NCBI RefSeq assembly: GCF_007565055.1 | Contig: NC_044549.1 | Location: forward strand, 65,500,882-65,564,881 | Source: Rhinopithecus roxellana | Lineage: Eukaryota; Chordata; Mammalia; Primates; Cercopithecidae | Length of the DNA stretch: 64,000 nt | Direction of reading: 5' to 3' | Part shown: positions 1-12,029 of the stretch, piece after piece | Layout: every line of letters starts with the position of its first letter | Position numbering within the stretch: position 1 is the stretch's first letter | Translations under genes and position numbers: made by a program | Notes under the pieces: model-generated | Databases searched by the model: none | Told to the model about the DNA's origin: nothing | What the model saw: the letters and a program-made list of their open reading frames with translations, nothing else

Positions 1-655
1 GTACAGGTGATGGTGCCCTGGAATAAAACCAGGACTTTTAATTCTGTTATTTAATTCATCAATTTATAAATTATGTTATTTAATAGAACCATGTATAACC
101 CAACAGTCTTTCCTTGCCTGATCACCCTAAATTGAAACCTTATAGTTGATAGCACAGACCTCCTGGTCTGGCTTGCCACTCTGAGAAAAAGTCAATTAGA
201 AAAAAAACAAATTTATTCAAAGGTAAAAGAAATGCATACCAGCTACCTAAGTATTCATCCCTGTTCTTCATTCTTAAATAAGAAATAATGGTTAAGTATT
301 ACCATGTTTATGAAAAAAATATAGCAATATAAAAAAGATAGCTCTAGATTGAAGAAAAGCTGAAACATGAGGATAGAGATAATTCTTAAAAATGATCTCT
401 TTAAAAACAGATATCTTCAAAACAGAACAACACTAAAAACAAAAACCCTAAAACTAATATTAATCTTTCAAAGTAATTAGGAAACTATTGCATTCATAAA
501 ATGTGAAGAATAGCTATGAAATATGAAAAATTACAGATCATGAAAATAACTCAAAAATTGATTTTAAAAATAATCAATTGAAGAATGATAAATTAATAAA
601 ATATTAAATTGAAAAATTAAGAGAAAAAATTATTCATAGAAAATATTTTATAAAA
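1..655. other. AT-rich stretch, no gene seen
   Basis: AT-rich sequence with many A-runs and no open frame worth calling. I recognise no repeat family in it. It ends at the left target duplication of the Alu that follows. Confidence 0.6.
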
Positions 656-666
656 CTTGAGAAATG

Positions 667-907
667 TTGGGAGACCAAGGAGGGTGGATCACCTGAGATC
701 AGGAGTTCGAGACCAGCCTGGCCAACATAGTAAAACTCCATCTCTACTAAAAGTACAAAAATTAGCCGGGCATGGTGGTGCACACTTGTAGTCTCAGCTA
801 CTCGGGAGGCCGAGGCAGGAGAATTGCTTGAACCCGGGACTGAGCCGAGATTGCGCCATTGCACTCCAGCCTGGGCGACAGAGTGAGACCCCATCTCAAA
901 CAAAAAC

Positions 908-939
<32 letters not shown>

Positions 940-940
940 C
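667..940 (+). mobile_element. 5'-truncated Alu (AluS-like)
   Basis: Standard Alu sequence on the plus strand, from about 30 bases into the element to an A-rich tail that has become an (A)nC pattern. An 11-bp target duplication, CTTGAGAAATG, flanks it at 656-666 and 941-951, which marks a normal L1-mediated insertion. The right arm lacks the roughly 17-base piece between 'gaacccggga' and 'ctgagccgag' (near 838), a small internal deletion. The open frames over it on both strands are typical antisense-Alu shadows. Confidence 0.95.
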
Positions 941-1222
941 CTTGAGAAATGGAGAGTTACTACAGAACATTCAACATCCAGCTTATAGCAGTCCTAGAAA
1001 GAGAGTTAGAAAAGGTAGGAAAGAGGAAGTAATCAAAAAATTACACAGCAAATTCTAAAGTGGAAGGGAACTGTGAGTCTTTGAAATGAAGGAGTCTGTT
1101 GATGAATATGAAAAGAACTACACCCATTCACATGTGTGTGGTATCATGAATAATGAGACCATCCCAAACTATCAATCAGTTGAGAATATTTGAATTCGTC
1201 AAGACTTTGGACAATATCATTT

Positions 1223-2859
1223 TGTTACAGGATCCTTGGGGTGTTGCTTTTCTCCCTGGGAACCTCTGTGGCTGCTGGTGCCTTTTTGGCTGAGTTTTGC
1301 TAGGGCCCACTGGGCTCATTCTGCCCACTCGACCTGGCAGGCTGCACTCTGCTCACACTATCAGCCTGGATCCCATGCCTGCCAAGGGCAAGCCAGGTGT
1401 GGAGCAGTGAGGGGTGTATGAGTGAGCAGGCATAAGGTCCAGCCACTGTTCACAGTCAGGCGTGCCAGCTGCTGCAGCAGTGCGGCCGCTCCAGGTATAG
1501 GAACAGGTGCCAACCCTCGGAAGTTTGCAGCTGGACCAGGTGCACCACAAGCAGCTTCCATGGTTGCCACCAGGGAACGCAGTGGTGCCCAGAAGATTGG
1601 AAACTCCAGGAACCACAGAGCTCCAAAGAGGGAGTCACAGCCTTGGCTTGGGGAGCTCCCAGGCCTGGGGTCCCCGAAGGGCCACAGCTCTTTTCTCATT
1701 TTCTTCACCTACAAAGTGGCAAGCAAGGGATGTGTTTTAGCCCTGATAACATTATAGTTCTTTTAGCCCTGTTATTTGGCAGGTCCCAAGTTCTTGTCAT
1801 GTGTCCAGGAGGAATGCGGCACACGGACAAGTGGACGGTGAGCAAGTTGAAGAGGAGCTTTATTGATTGACAGAATAGCTCAGAGTAGGCCCTGGAAGGG
1901 GTAGCTCCTCTCTGGAGCCAGTCATCCTGATGTCTGCTGCTCTCAGCAGAGAGGAGGCCTGGAGTGAGTAGCTCGTCTCTACAGCCTGATGTCTGCTCAG
2001 CTTTGGCTGAGCCCAAGGCTTTATGGGTCTCAGAGGGGAGGAAGTGTGTACCAGTTGGTCTGTGGGTGGCCAGGGATACATCAGAAAAGGCACCACAAGT
2101 TTCCACTTCCATTGTGGGAGTAGCAGCCTGGTCTCCAGTCTTCAGGCCCTCTCTGACTTGAAGGTGGGACATCTCCAGGGACCCCCCTCCTTTTACCCAG
2201 GAGCCTGTCTGCGTCCCAGTGCCATTCATGGCACCCTGGCTGTAGGTGCCACGGGACATCTGCAGGCCAGTGCCAAGCTTCCCTCAGCCCCCCATCAGCT
2301 TGTCTCCTATGCTCATTGGTGCCCAAAGTCCCGAGGGGACTGAGGTGGCAGGAGGCTGGCATATCAGCACTGCCCTGAGCATCTACACACCTGGCCAGGC
2401 TGTGACAGAGCCTTGGCTCAGCCCTGAGTTTGCTCTGAGATTGAAGTAGGCACAGACAACAGGAAGAGCCAGGCAGTGGGAGCAGGCATTTCCAAGCCTG
2501 CAAGGGCAGGAGGGATTTACTAGGTCCCCAAGAGTATGTGTGGGTCTGCAGCCACGATTTGGTCACCTGCAGCCGCACAGGAGCGCAGGTCTGCAGCCGT
2601 GGTTCGGGTGGCTGCAGCTGCACCCAGCAAGGCAGGACTCCTGCCTGTTCCATGGATCCAGGGGTCATGGTCCACTGCTACAACTTGGATGGCTGCAGCT
2701 GCACCTAGGAAGCTCCCAACCTACTAATTTGGAAGGGGTGGGGATCCCACTTGCCCTCACTCCCCGCTGACTCCACAGAGTGTGCAGCCTGGGCTGCACT
2801 TCCCTGCTGCGGCTGGCGTGATGGCAGCAGCCGCTCCAGACAGGCCACCACTGCCATCA
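1223..2859 (-). mobile_element. Solo LTR, ERV1-type, 1.64 kb, GC-rich
   Basis: A GC-rich island in AT-rich DNA with LTR structure on the minus strand. Its ends are 5'-TG...CA-3', and it is flanked by a 4-bp target duplication ATTT at 1219-1222 and 2860-2863. A minus-strand AATAAA (plus-strand TTTATT at 1859-1864) sits about 640 bases before the 3' end, so R and U5 are long. There is no internal gag/pol/env sequence on either side, so this is a solitary LTR left by LTR-LTR recombination. The 4-bp duplication fits class I (gamma-type) elements. It has a block of repeated 'ggctgcagctgcacc'-type units near 2550-2710. Long open frames on both strands (up to 195 codons) reflect GC richness, not a gene. 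I cannot name the subfamily with confidence. Confidence 0.82.
1859..1864 (-). terminator. LTR polyadenylation signal
   Basis: AATAAA on the minus strand, inside the solo LTR and in the expected orientation. It is the signal that would have ended proviral transcripts at the R/U5 boundary region. Confidence 0.6.
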
Positions 2860-3112
2860 ATTTGTGTATCTTTTCGTAGCACTGTCCTTGATATTCTCTA
2901 GCAATATGAAGGAAACTAAGAGTGGATGTTATGAGATAAACAAAGAAAACCTAGTTCATGTGATCCAGACAAGCGTGAATATTACCTATGAAAGCAGAGA
3001 GAGTGCAGGGTAAGAGTTTTTGACCAGGTGGTTCTAATCTCAGATTGAAGCAGATATACAGCACTTTAAGAATGATATGTTTCAGGGAAAAGGCCTTATG
3101 TAATATAGAATT

Positions 3113-3150
3113 TGTGTGTGTGCAGTGTGTGTGTGTGTTTGTGTGTATGT
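3113..3150. repeat. (TG)n microsatellite, interrupted
   Basis: About 38 bases of TG repeat with interruptions (CA, TT and AT). It is a potential length polymorphism. Confidence 0.9.
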
Positions 3151-4373
3151 CTTTACATATACATAAGATGAATTGAAACTATGGTGAAGATTTTTGTTGT
3201 TTTGGTTTCATTGGCCAGCTGGGAAAAGGAAAGGCAACTGGAGTCCAGGAAAAGCCAAATTACATATAAGAAAATCTTGATCCAAGTATGAATCAAATCA
3301 AGACCTGGAATAATTTGAAGCAAAGGAGTATAAGGAAGTCAATATCTTTATCTTACCTTGAAAATTATATCTATGTTAACTGAGGTTGAGGGAACAAAAA
3401 TACAGCTGTAAGAATATTATTCAAAGTTGTATTTTAAAAATGATAATAATACACATATTGAACTCGAGAGGATGATTGTTATTATTATACATTTATATGT
3501 TCTTTAATTTTAATTATATATCTATATTACTATAATAAATATATTAATTTATACACAGTATGGAAAAGCAATTGTTTGCTTTTTATGTTGCTTTATCCCT
3601 TATATGACACTTTATTTAAAAGCAATATTTTTCTATTATTAATGTTTTTGTGATGGAGGATGGTTCCACTTATAATTGCTAAGAATTTTTAATTCATTTC
3701 ATTATCAAAAGAGGAAAATAAACAAATAAAAGACGACAGTTAAAAATCAAGGCAGATTTAAACTCTAAAATTAATTCTTAAAAGATTTAGAGCCTGGGAA
3801 AATGGGCAAGAAATAATTTGCAACAAATATGAATTCCCAAGCAGTCAATAAATCTTATACTAGGCAATTCATTGTGAAATGTTTAACTTATTTCAAGGAA
3901 AAGGAAACCTCAACAATTATTTTAATAACAGATGACTTTTGTTATCTAATTACAAACGCTATCTCTTTGCTGCTATCTTTAATCTATTTTCAAAAGTAAT
4001 GTTGAGACTATTTCCTATTAAAAATGGATTATTTGAAAAATCTACACTGTAAAATATATTTGCATTTGCACAGTCAATTGTGGTTGTATGATGACAGCTT
4101 TGTATCTATCTGTAGTAAAATTTACAGTTTTATTCGCATGGCTGCATGAGACACATTTGTAATATTAAGGCACACATATGTTAGGAATATAATTTGAAAA
4201 ACTCTACAGAAAACTAACCTGTGCTTCATTGCGATAGGTGTCATTTAGGTTCTCTGTGACATGCTTTGAGGTCTACAGCTTAACAGAGATATGGGACACC
4301 TGGAGGGTCAATGAAAAGGATTAAAAGATTGACAAGATAATGATTGGAAAGAGAAATTGGAATTTAGTTTGGC

Positions 4374-4395
4374 AAAAAAAAAAAAAAAAAAAAAA
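4374..4395. repeat. Poly-A tract (22 A)
   Basis: An uninterrupted run of 22 A. The sequence before it does not match an Alu, an L1 end or a recognisable processed mRNA, so its origin is unclear. Confidence 0.85.
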
Positions 4396-4799
4396 TGAGA
4401 ATAACTAGTCACTTCTGCTATTTTAACTGGGTGACCTTGTATAAATCACAATGGGGGCTTAGTTTCTCCATCCTTAAAATTAATGGACTATTTTAGATCA
4501 CTTCCACATCTAAATTGTATAATTGTCAGGAAGACTAGCACAGAAAAGGTATTCTCTTCAAATAGCTTCAACTGAAGCAAGAGAAATTTAAACTAGATAT
4601 TGTAAGTGAAAAAAAAAAGCAACTCTTAAGATTCTTCTGAAAGAATCTTTTCTTCCTATGGATTTAAAAAAAAAATAGGAACCTAATTTGTGTGGAAAAA
4701 GTATTTCTGTACTTGTATATTGGGAGACAATGGGAATAAATCTGTTTTAAAAAATTAACAATCTTAAAAATCTAAGTTTTGAAAAACAAAAGTCAGCCA

Positions 4800-5275
4800 T
4801 ACCTTTAGTCATGCTACCACTTGCTCTAGCCACTCCCGACTCACCAACATTTTCATCATCCTAAATATTATTTGTAGGCACCACCCCCTTCACAGGGCCT
4901 TTGTACATGCTGTTCCTTTGGGTTGGAACACTTTTCCATCCCCCTTTAAGCCTAATCATCATAAAGATATCTGTTTAAACATGCTTTCCCCAAGGACATT
5001 CCTTAAATTTCCTCATCATATCAAATGCCCTGTTAAGAACTCTTTTAGCACCAAAATATCTCCCTTACATAGACCATGTCAGAGATGATATTTTCATTTT
5101 ATTTGTCTATTTATTTGAATGTGGTCTGTTTCCTGCATCTCCTCTCTATAACTCCATGATGACAGGTACCAATGAGGATTTCATCGAGGATACAGTCCCA
5201 GTGTTTTGACACAGTCCTGGCACATGGAAAACATAAAATATACTTATGTTGAATGAAGGAATTAGTGTTTTTAAA
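4800..5275 (+). mobile_element. L2 LINE 3' end
   Basis: Degraded L2 3' sequence. Typical phrases in the right order are 'cagggcctttgtacatgctgt', a 'tttccttaaatttcctc' stretch, and the terminal 'cctggcacatgg' followed by the TTGAATGAA end near 5268. These are the 3' UTR landmarks of L2. It predates the primate elements. Confidence 0.75.
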
Positions 5276-5514
5276 CCCTTGTCCACATTCTAGCAAGTCC
5301 TAGCTCGCCCTTCAATATCATTTTTTCCTAGATTTATAATTTTGAGGATCAACAAAGTTTGCATACACTCATGATTTTTTCCTTTACTTTTACTCTCATA
5401 TTATGGGTAATCCTTTTTAATTCAAGAATCCTAATTCAAGAAATAGATTGTTAGGATAATGAGATAGTTGAAGAATAATGTCATGCACTATAAAAACAAC
5501 CACACCATATTAAC

Positions 5515-5665
5515 AGGGCATGGGCTCTAGTCTAAAATTTGACTTATGTGCTCTATCCCTTGTTCCTTGTTCTTGCTTGTGTGTAAAATAGGATTAATAA
5601 TACAGTATTTGCTTTGTACATCATGCTGGATGATTTTATGTATAAAAATAAGATAATTCCCAATA
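5515..5665 (+). mobile_element. MIR SINE fragment
   Basis: Weak but ordered similarity to MIR: 'gcatgggctctagtc' near the start, a degraded middle, and 'gtgtaaaataggattaataata' in the conserved core. It is highly diverged. Confidence 0.45.
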
Positions 5666-5817
5666 TTGTTGTCACTCTGCTGTCTATTAAACTGTGTATA
5701 TTTATCAAAATATAGCCAGGAAAAGAAGCAACAAAGTATGAATAGTTCTTGTTATTGTATGTTTGGAGCTCTTTCTGTAATACAAGCAAAATTCAAATAG
5801 GCTTAAGGAAGAAAAAT

Positions 5818-6245
5818 CTGTTAGCTCATACAAACTGAAAATTTCAAAAGCAGTTCAGGTACACCTGGATTAAAAGGCTTAAATGTTGTCCTGAGTCCTT
5901 TGGTTTTACCTTTACTCTGCTTTCATTTTTGTTAGCTTTAGTCTCAGGTGGGATCACATGTGGTAGCCAATATGGCTATACATGGCTATACATCTTTCTC
6001 AGTTTCTGCCTCGAATGTCCCAGTATCCATTGGTCTGTCCTGTCTCATATATTATTCCCTGAGCCAATCATTTTGGCATTTGATTAGTTATGCCTGAGGC
6101 AAAATCCCCCTTTTTTGACTAAATGGTAGGGTTAATCATATTCACATATGGACTGAATTGGGGGTAGAGAAGGAAGGAAGTTAGAGGTTTTATTGGAAAA
6201 GAATACACTCTTTGGGAGAAAGGGATACTAGAAAGGACAAAATAT
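5818..6245 (-). repeat. Ancient interspersed repeat, family A, copy 1
   Basis: One of four homologous segments in this window (with 15645-16040, 18780-19060 and 27280-27720). Shared landmarks are 'agctcata..actgaaaa', a 'ctctgctttcatttttgttggct' stretch, 'ctcaggtgggatcacatgtgg', 'gagccaatcattttgg' and 'tatggactgaattggggg'. Orientation is set relative to the copy at 18780, which ends in an AATAAATT-like region. I recognise it as a dispersed mammalian family but cannot name it. Confidence 0.55.
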
Positions 6246-7019
6246 GTCTACCACAATATTTATCTTGGTACTGGGTTTACCTGTAATCTGTTATGCACCT
6301 TTTGCTTCTCCGTATTTTTAAATAATTCTATAATAGCCATGTATTGCATGAATAATAACAATACAAATGAGATGCTGTACACAATAGTGTACTCTAAACT
6401 CTAGGGATCTATATAATGCAAGAGATTATTATGATTGACTGAATTTTTTTTCAAATAGTAAGAAATAGGATAAGAAAAAGCATCACCCAAAACATCTTCA
6501 AATCCCCAGCATTTTAGAAGTAATTGAGAATGTTCCTGTAATTTTAAAAAAATATGCCTGATCTAAGGAAATAATTTGAAATTTTTTTTTTCTAGCATAA
6601 ATCAGTTGTTGCTTGTCTATTTACTTTGAATGCCAGTGAATAATTGTGGCTCCTTATGAAAACTCAGCACCTATGTCTCTTTGTGCTTTATGGCTTAAGA
6701 GAATATTTTCTCATTTTTCCATTTTTGAATCATGTTCCATTATTTTATCTCTAGTATTTCAGATGGTCAGTAAATTGGACCTGTACATGGATCTTAGAGT
6801 TGATGGAGTCTCTTGCTAAAAAGTGACTCACAATGGTATCATTTGACTTTCAACAGGGTTCCACGAGTGCATTCTATTGAGCCAATCATACTGAGAGAAA
6901 CAATCTAAATAATTGTCTTCAACTGAAACTTACTGTGATTTTTTTTTTTTTCTCGCCCCCTCATCTTTCATAGTTCTTCAAAGGAGTCAGTTACAGTAGG
7001 GTTCTATGTATGATCAATT
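6246..7019. other. AT-rich stretch, no gene seen
   Basis: No gene, no recognisable repeat and no clear structure. It has short T- and A-runs only. Confidence 0.5.
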
Positions 7020-7860
7020 TTCTTAGGTCAGGTTACCCAGGAAACAGAATCTGAGGCAGAGATTTGCAGGCAGGAGGATGTGTGCTGGGGAGTGCCCCTG
7101 GAATACCACCTACAAGGGAGTAATGAAGTAAGATTCCACAGAGGGAAACATTACATTGTGATGTCGTTGGAACAGAGACCATCAGCTGACCCTACAGGTA
7201 GCTATGGAGCTGCAATGACCCTTCAGAATTGTCCCAGATGGAGGCAATACAGCTGCGCTTTTGTACTCCTACAGAAACCAGTGTGGGCTGCCTCTGGGAA
7301 AGACACACGATGTGGGTGAGGCAGCTCCTTTTGACCAACGCCATTCTTTGTTGTTTTTTTCTTTTTCCATTTTTCCTCAATCCAATTTCATGACCTCATT
7401 TTTAAAATCAATGTTTAATTTTTGTGACTATGTAGTAGGTGTATATAATTATGGGGCACATGAGATATTTTGATACAGGCATATAAGGCATAATAATCAT
7501 TTGAGGGATAAATGGAGTATCCACCTCCTCAAGCATTTATCTTTTGTCTTAAAAACAATCCAATTATACTTTTTAGTTATTTGTAAATGTACAATTAAAC
7601 TTTTATTGACTATAGTCACCCTGTTGTGCTATCAAATATTAGACCTTATTCTTTCTAACTACTTTTTTTCTTGTAGCCATTAACCATCCCCACTTCCCTC
7701 CATCCCAGTCCACTACCCTTCCCAGCCTCTGATAACCATCCTTCTACTTAATTAGTGCCATTTGTAAAGGGGACTCACCTGTAAGCCTTCAGCAACCAAG
7801 CATTCCTGGTAAATGGAGGAGTACCTCTGTAAGCACAACACAGCTTTTGCTACATATATC
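7020..7860 (+). repeat. Old unassigned repeat-like unit split by an L1
   Basis: 7020-7340 begins 'aggaaacagaatctgaggcag' and reads like an old dispersed mammalian repeat. It appears to continue at about 7757-7860 after the L1 insertion. I cannot name it. The open frame at 7080-7319 lies inside it and shows no gene features. Confidence 0.35.
7351..7756 (-). mobile_element. Truncated L1, 3' UTR, antisense
   Basis: Reverse complement of a primate L1 3' end (L1PB/L1MA-like). It has a T-rich start (the poly-A tail), then sequence such as 'ggggcacatgagatattttgat' and 'gactatagtcaccctgttgtgc'. It stops near 7756. A short GCCATT match on both sides (7340 and 7757) may be the remains of a target duplication. 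Confidence 0.8.
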
Positions 7861-8099
7861 TGTTGAATTTATAGTTCTATTTAGACATTGAAACAAAAAT
7901 AACATTTGAGTAATCTGAATAATTAGAGCAAAAATCTAATTAAAGGCTTTGCTGTTTATATTTAGCTATTAAAATTAGTTTAATTTTCTAGGATGAATTT
8001 AGTTACATTTTTTCAATCTTTTAATTCATTCCTAAAGATTCCATTTTTTCCAGTATTTTTTTTTCTTCAGCCCGTCGAACTTTCTTAAATTCTTACAGT

Positions 8100-11010
8100 T
8101 TAGCTTGTCTGGCAACTAATTGTCTTTGTTGTTCTTTGATTTGAAAATGCTTTTATTTCCTATCCATTCCTAAGGTATATTTTTGCTGAATATACAATCT
8201 GAGTTGAAAGGTTTATCTGTTTGTTTGTATGTTTTTCCTGTCAATACTTTAAGGACTTTGTGACACTGACTATTGGTCTTGATAGATTTTGATGAGAAAT
8301 TCACAGCTATTCAAATTGTTATTTCCTTCTGTGTAATATATTAGTTTTGTCTGTAATGTCATTTTTTGTAGTTTATTATGTGTCTAACCATGGTTTTCTT
8401 AGAATTTATCCTATTTGGAATTTATTAAGCTTTGAGATTCTCTAAATTTTTGTATCTCACTAAATTTAGGATATTTTCAGGTATATTTCTTCAAATACAT
8501 ATCTGGTTCTGTGAAGAATGATGGCGGTATTTTGATGGGAATTGCATTGAATTTGTAGATTGGTTTTGGCAGTATGGTCATTTTCACAATATTGATTCTA
8601 CCCATCCATGAGCCTGGGATGTGTTTCCATTTGTTTGTGTTGTCCGTGATTTATTTCAGCAGTGTTTTGTAGTTTTTCTTGTAGAGGTCTTTCACTCCTT
8701 GGTTAGGTATTTTCCTAAGTATTTCATTTTTTTGCAGCTATAGTAAAAGGAGCTGAGATCTTAATTTGATTCTCAGCTTGGTCGCCATTGGTGTATAGGA
8801 GAACAATCCTAAAATTCATATGGAACCAAAAAACAACCTGCATAGCCAAAGCAAGACTAAGCAAAAAGAACAAATGTGGAGACATCACATTACCTGATTT
8901 CAAACTATGTGAGGCCACAGTCACCAGAACAGCATGGTACTGGTATAAAAATAGGCAAATAAACCAACAGAACAGAAAATAGAGAACCCAGAAATAAACC
9001 AAAATATTTGCAGCCAACTGATCTTTGACAAAGCAAACAAAAACATAAAGTGGGGAAAGGACACCCTACTCAACAAATGGTGCTGGGCTAATTGGCAAGC
9101 ACATGTAGGAGAATGGAAACTGGATCCTTGTCTCTCACCATATACAAAATCAACTCAAGATGGATCAAGGACTTACATCTAAGACCTGATACTGTAAGAA
9201 TTCTAGAAGATAACATCAGAAAAATCCTTTTAGACATTGGCCTAGGCAAGGTTTTCATGACCAAAAACCCAAAAGTAAATGCAGTAAAAACAAAGCTGAG
9301 TGCCTGGGGCTTAATTAAAGTAAATAGCTTTTGCATGGCAAAAGGAACAGTCAGCAGAGTAAACAGACAACCCACGGAGTGGGAGAAAATTTTCACAATC
9401 TATACATCAGACAAAGCCTAATATCCAGAATCTACAACCAACTCCAACAAATTAACAAGAAAAAGACAAATGATCTTATCAAAAAGTGGGCCAAGGGTGT
9501 GAATAGGCAATTCTCAAAAGAAGGTTACAAATGGCCAATAAACACATGAAAAAATGCTCAGCCTCACTAATGATCAGGGAAATGCAAAAGAAAACCGCAA
9601 CTCGATACCCCCTTACTCCTGCAAGAATGACCATAATCAAAAATAAAAAAATAACAGATGTTGGGGTTGATGTGGTGAACATGGAACACTTCTACACTGC
9701 TGGTAGGAATGTAAACTAATACAACCACTATGGAAACAGTATGGAGATCCCTTAAATAACTAAAAGTAGAGCTACCATTTGATCTAGCAATACCACTACT
9801 GGGTACCTACCTAGAGGCAAAAAATCAGTATACTAAAACGATACTTGCAGACATATGTTTATAGCAGCACAGTTCGCAAATGCAAAAATGTGGAGCCAAC
9901 CCAAATGCCCATCAATCAACGAGTGGATAAATAAACTGTATATATGATGGAATACTGCTGAGCCATAAAAAGGAATGAATTAATAGCATTTGCAGCAACC
10001 TGGATGGGATTGGAGACTATTATTTTAAGTGAAGTAACTCAGGAATGGAAAAGCAAACGTCATACGTTCTCACTGTTAAGTGAGATCTAAACTATGAGGA
10101 TGCAAAGGCATAAGACTGACACAATGGAGTTTGAGGACTCGGGGGAAAGGGTGGGAAGCGGGTGAGGGGTAAAAGACTACAAATTGGGTTCAATGTGATA
10201 GGTTCACCTAAATCTCACAAATCACCACTACAGAACTTACCCATGTAACCAAATATTACCTATTCCCCAAAAACCGATGGAAATAAAAAAAAAGTTTTAA
10301 AAAAGAAAGATAAAAAAAATACAGTTCTGCCCTAATCACTTCATTCTTTCATTTTGGGACTCAATATCACTTACTTTAGACTTTTTACTGTTGTTCCAAA
10401 AGTCCCTTAGTCTTGTTCAAGTTTTTAATTAACCTTTTTTCTGTTCTTGAGCTGTGGAAATTCTATTGATCTGTCTTCAAGTTTACTGGCATTTTTGTCT
10501 GTAGTATGTATACTGTTATTGAGCTTTCCCACTGAACTTCATATTTAAGATACTGCATTTTCATTGTTTTTTTTTAATATATTTTTATTTTTCTGCTGAT
10601 GTTTCCCATCTTTTTATACATTTTAGATGTATTCATTATAAATGTTATAATAGATAGTCATAATAGCTTCTTTAAAGTTCTTGTCTGATAATTCCACAAT
10701 CTGTGCATTGTGTGATTCACAACTGTTGATTGTTTCTTTACTTAAAAATAGGTTGCGTTTTCCTAGGTTTTTCAATGTCAATTAATTTGGGATTGTATCC
10801 TTGTTATTGTTAATGTTGCATTGTATAGACTCCGATTTCTTTTATAATCCTCTAGGGGATGTGGATGTTTTTGTTTTAGGAGGCAATCAATCTGGTTACA
10901 TTCTGACTCTAAGACCTATCTTGTTTTGTGGGTGGTGGTTTAAAGCTCAGTCCAGTTCTTTAAGCCTTCGCTATGCTAGTTTCAGAGGCAAAGCTAAACA
11001 TCATTTAATC
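8100..11010 (-). mobile_element. Old L1M (ORF1/5' region), antisense, interrupted
   Basis: The parts at 8100-8506 and 10321-11010 are the reverse complement of an ancient L1 ORF1 and its upstream region. Landmarks are 'ggatatttttgctgaatata' and 'gatgagaaattcacagct' in the first part, then 'tcttcaagtttactgg' and 'cttgtctgataattccacaat' in the second. Read across the interruption they are collinear, so a younger L1 (8507-10320) inserted into this element. Coding capacity is destroyed. Confidence 0.75.
8507..10320 (+). mobile_element. L1 with 5' inversion (twin priming)
   Basis: 8507-8800 is ORF2 sequence in antisense. At 8801 the orientation flips and ORF2 runs in sense ('ctaaaattcatatgg' onward), through its C-terminal end and a primate L1 3' UTR, to an A-rich tail at about 10280-10320. 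The outer end of the inverted piece ('cacagaa' when reversed) and the start of the sense piece are almost adjacent in L1. In the full-length L1 of this window they are only about 14 bases apart near 50915-50935. That adjacency is the signature of twin-primed reverse transcription, not two unrelated insertions. ORF2 is interrupted by stops. The open frames at 8788-9719 are its fragments. Confidence 0.88.
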
Positions 11011-12029
11011 AGAGGATCTTGCTTTATTCTAAGTAAGTTAAACTCAAGAATTTCATTTTTCTTTATTATTAAGCAAAGTCAATAATTATCAATTTAAAAT
11101 GGAAATATCCTAACTAAAAAACTGGGATGGGATATATCAATTAACTGAAAACCTTGCCTGTTATAGATTTACAACAGAGGATATTTTGATATTTTTTTGA
11201 AAGCAGATTTGTTGGATACAAATTTACTTTTTAAGATGATGTGTCCAGCTTCTTGACGATAACAGAAATAATTTATTGCAGAAGGAAGATGGTATCAAAT
11301 AAGGCTTTGAATTATTGATATCAGTTTTATATTTGATGATATATAATGTTGTAAGCAATTTTTAAAAGGCATAAATAGTTAAGAATTCTGCAATAATAAA
11401 AGGAAAATCAGACAACTGAGATTAACCAAGAGAATAACTACACATTATAATTATAACTCATGATTTGAAAATAATTTTAATTAATGTATTCATAAGTTAA
11501 GTGACACAATGGGAAATTTAACAGAGACCTGGAAAATTTTAAAATTCACAATTATTAAACATACAAGTGAAATAACTCAAATTAAGATCTCAGTGGTTGA
11601 GGTCTTAATAAACTGAATGATTGAGTTTAATTACCAGATTATACAAAATTTTAAAAAGTAAATAAATTGAAAGTAAGGTCTAATAAAATATACAGACAGA
11701 AGCAAGGAGCTTCAAAAGGATGGAACATATGGAGAATAACATAATGGAAACTTAGAATGTAGCACAAATGTCAAGTAGTAAGTAATTGAACTCCTAAGCT
11801 GAGGAAAGAGTAAATTGGGTGGAAGGCAGAGTTGAGAACAGTGTAACTGAAATGTTTGTTAACTACTTTAAAAATTCAAGGTAGAGATTTAAGAAGTCCT
11901 ATAAAACCTAAGCAGCAGAGTTAGAAAAAATATGCTGAAGAATGACATTATAAAATTGCTGAAAGCAAAAGATACATAATAAATATTAAAAGCAGTCAGA
12001 TATCCACAGATTCAGCTAAATCTGAATCA
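11011..12029. other. AT-rich stretch, no gene seen
   Basis: AT-rich with no recognisable gene. It may include further decayed L1 sequence, but I cannot place it. Confidence 0.5.

Larger units (their letters stand above)
2864..4799. other. AT-rich stretch, no gene seen
   Basis: Very AT-rich sequence with short homopolymers and A/T microsatellite-like runs near 3430-3560. I see no gene and no repeat I can name. Two simple repeats inside it are listed separately. Confidence 0.55.

Noticed and set aside
634..933. 99-codon minus-strand frame as a small protein
   Set aside because: Its translation is the familiar product of antisense Alu. The same holds for the frames at 29125-29343, 46096-46434 and 56136-56318.
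1353..2770. Long open frames (up to 195 codons, both strands) in the GC-rich block, as a candidate gene
   Set aside because: They lie inside a solo LTR with exact ends and target duplication. Overlapping frames on both strands show they are open because stop codons are rare in GC-rich DNA. No domain is recognisable.
4374..4395. Poly-A at 4374, with that at 37059, as the ends of processed pseudogenes
   Set aside because: The upstream sequences do not read as any mRNA that I recognise, and I see no flanking duplications.
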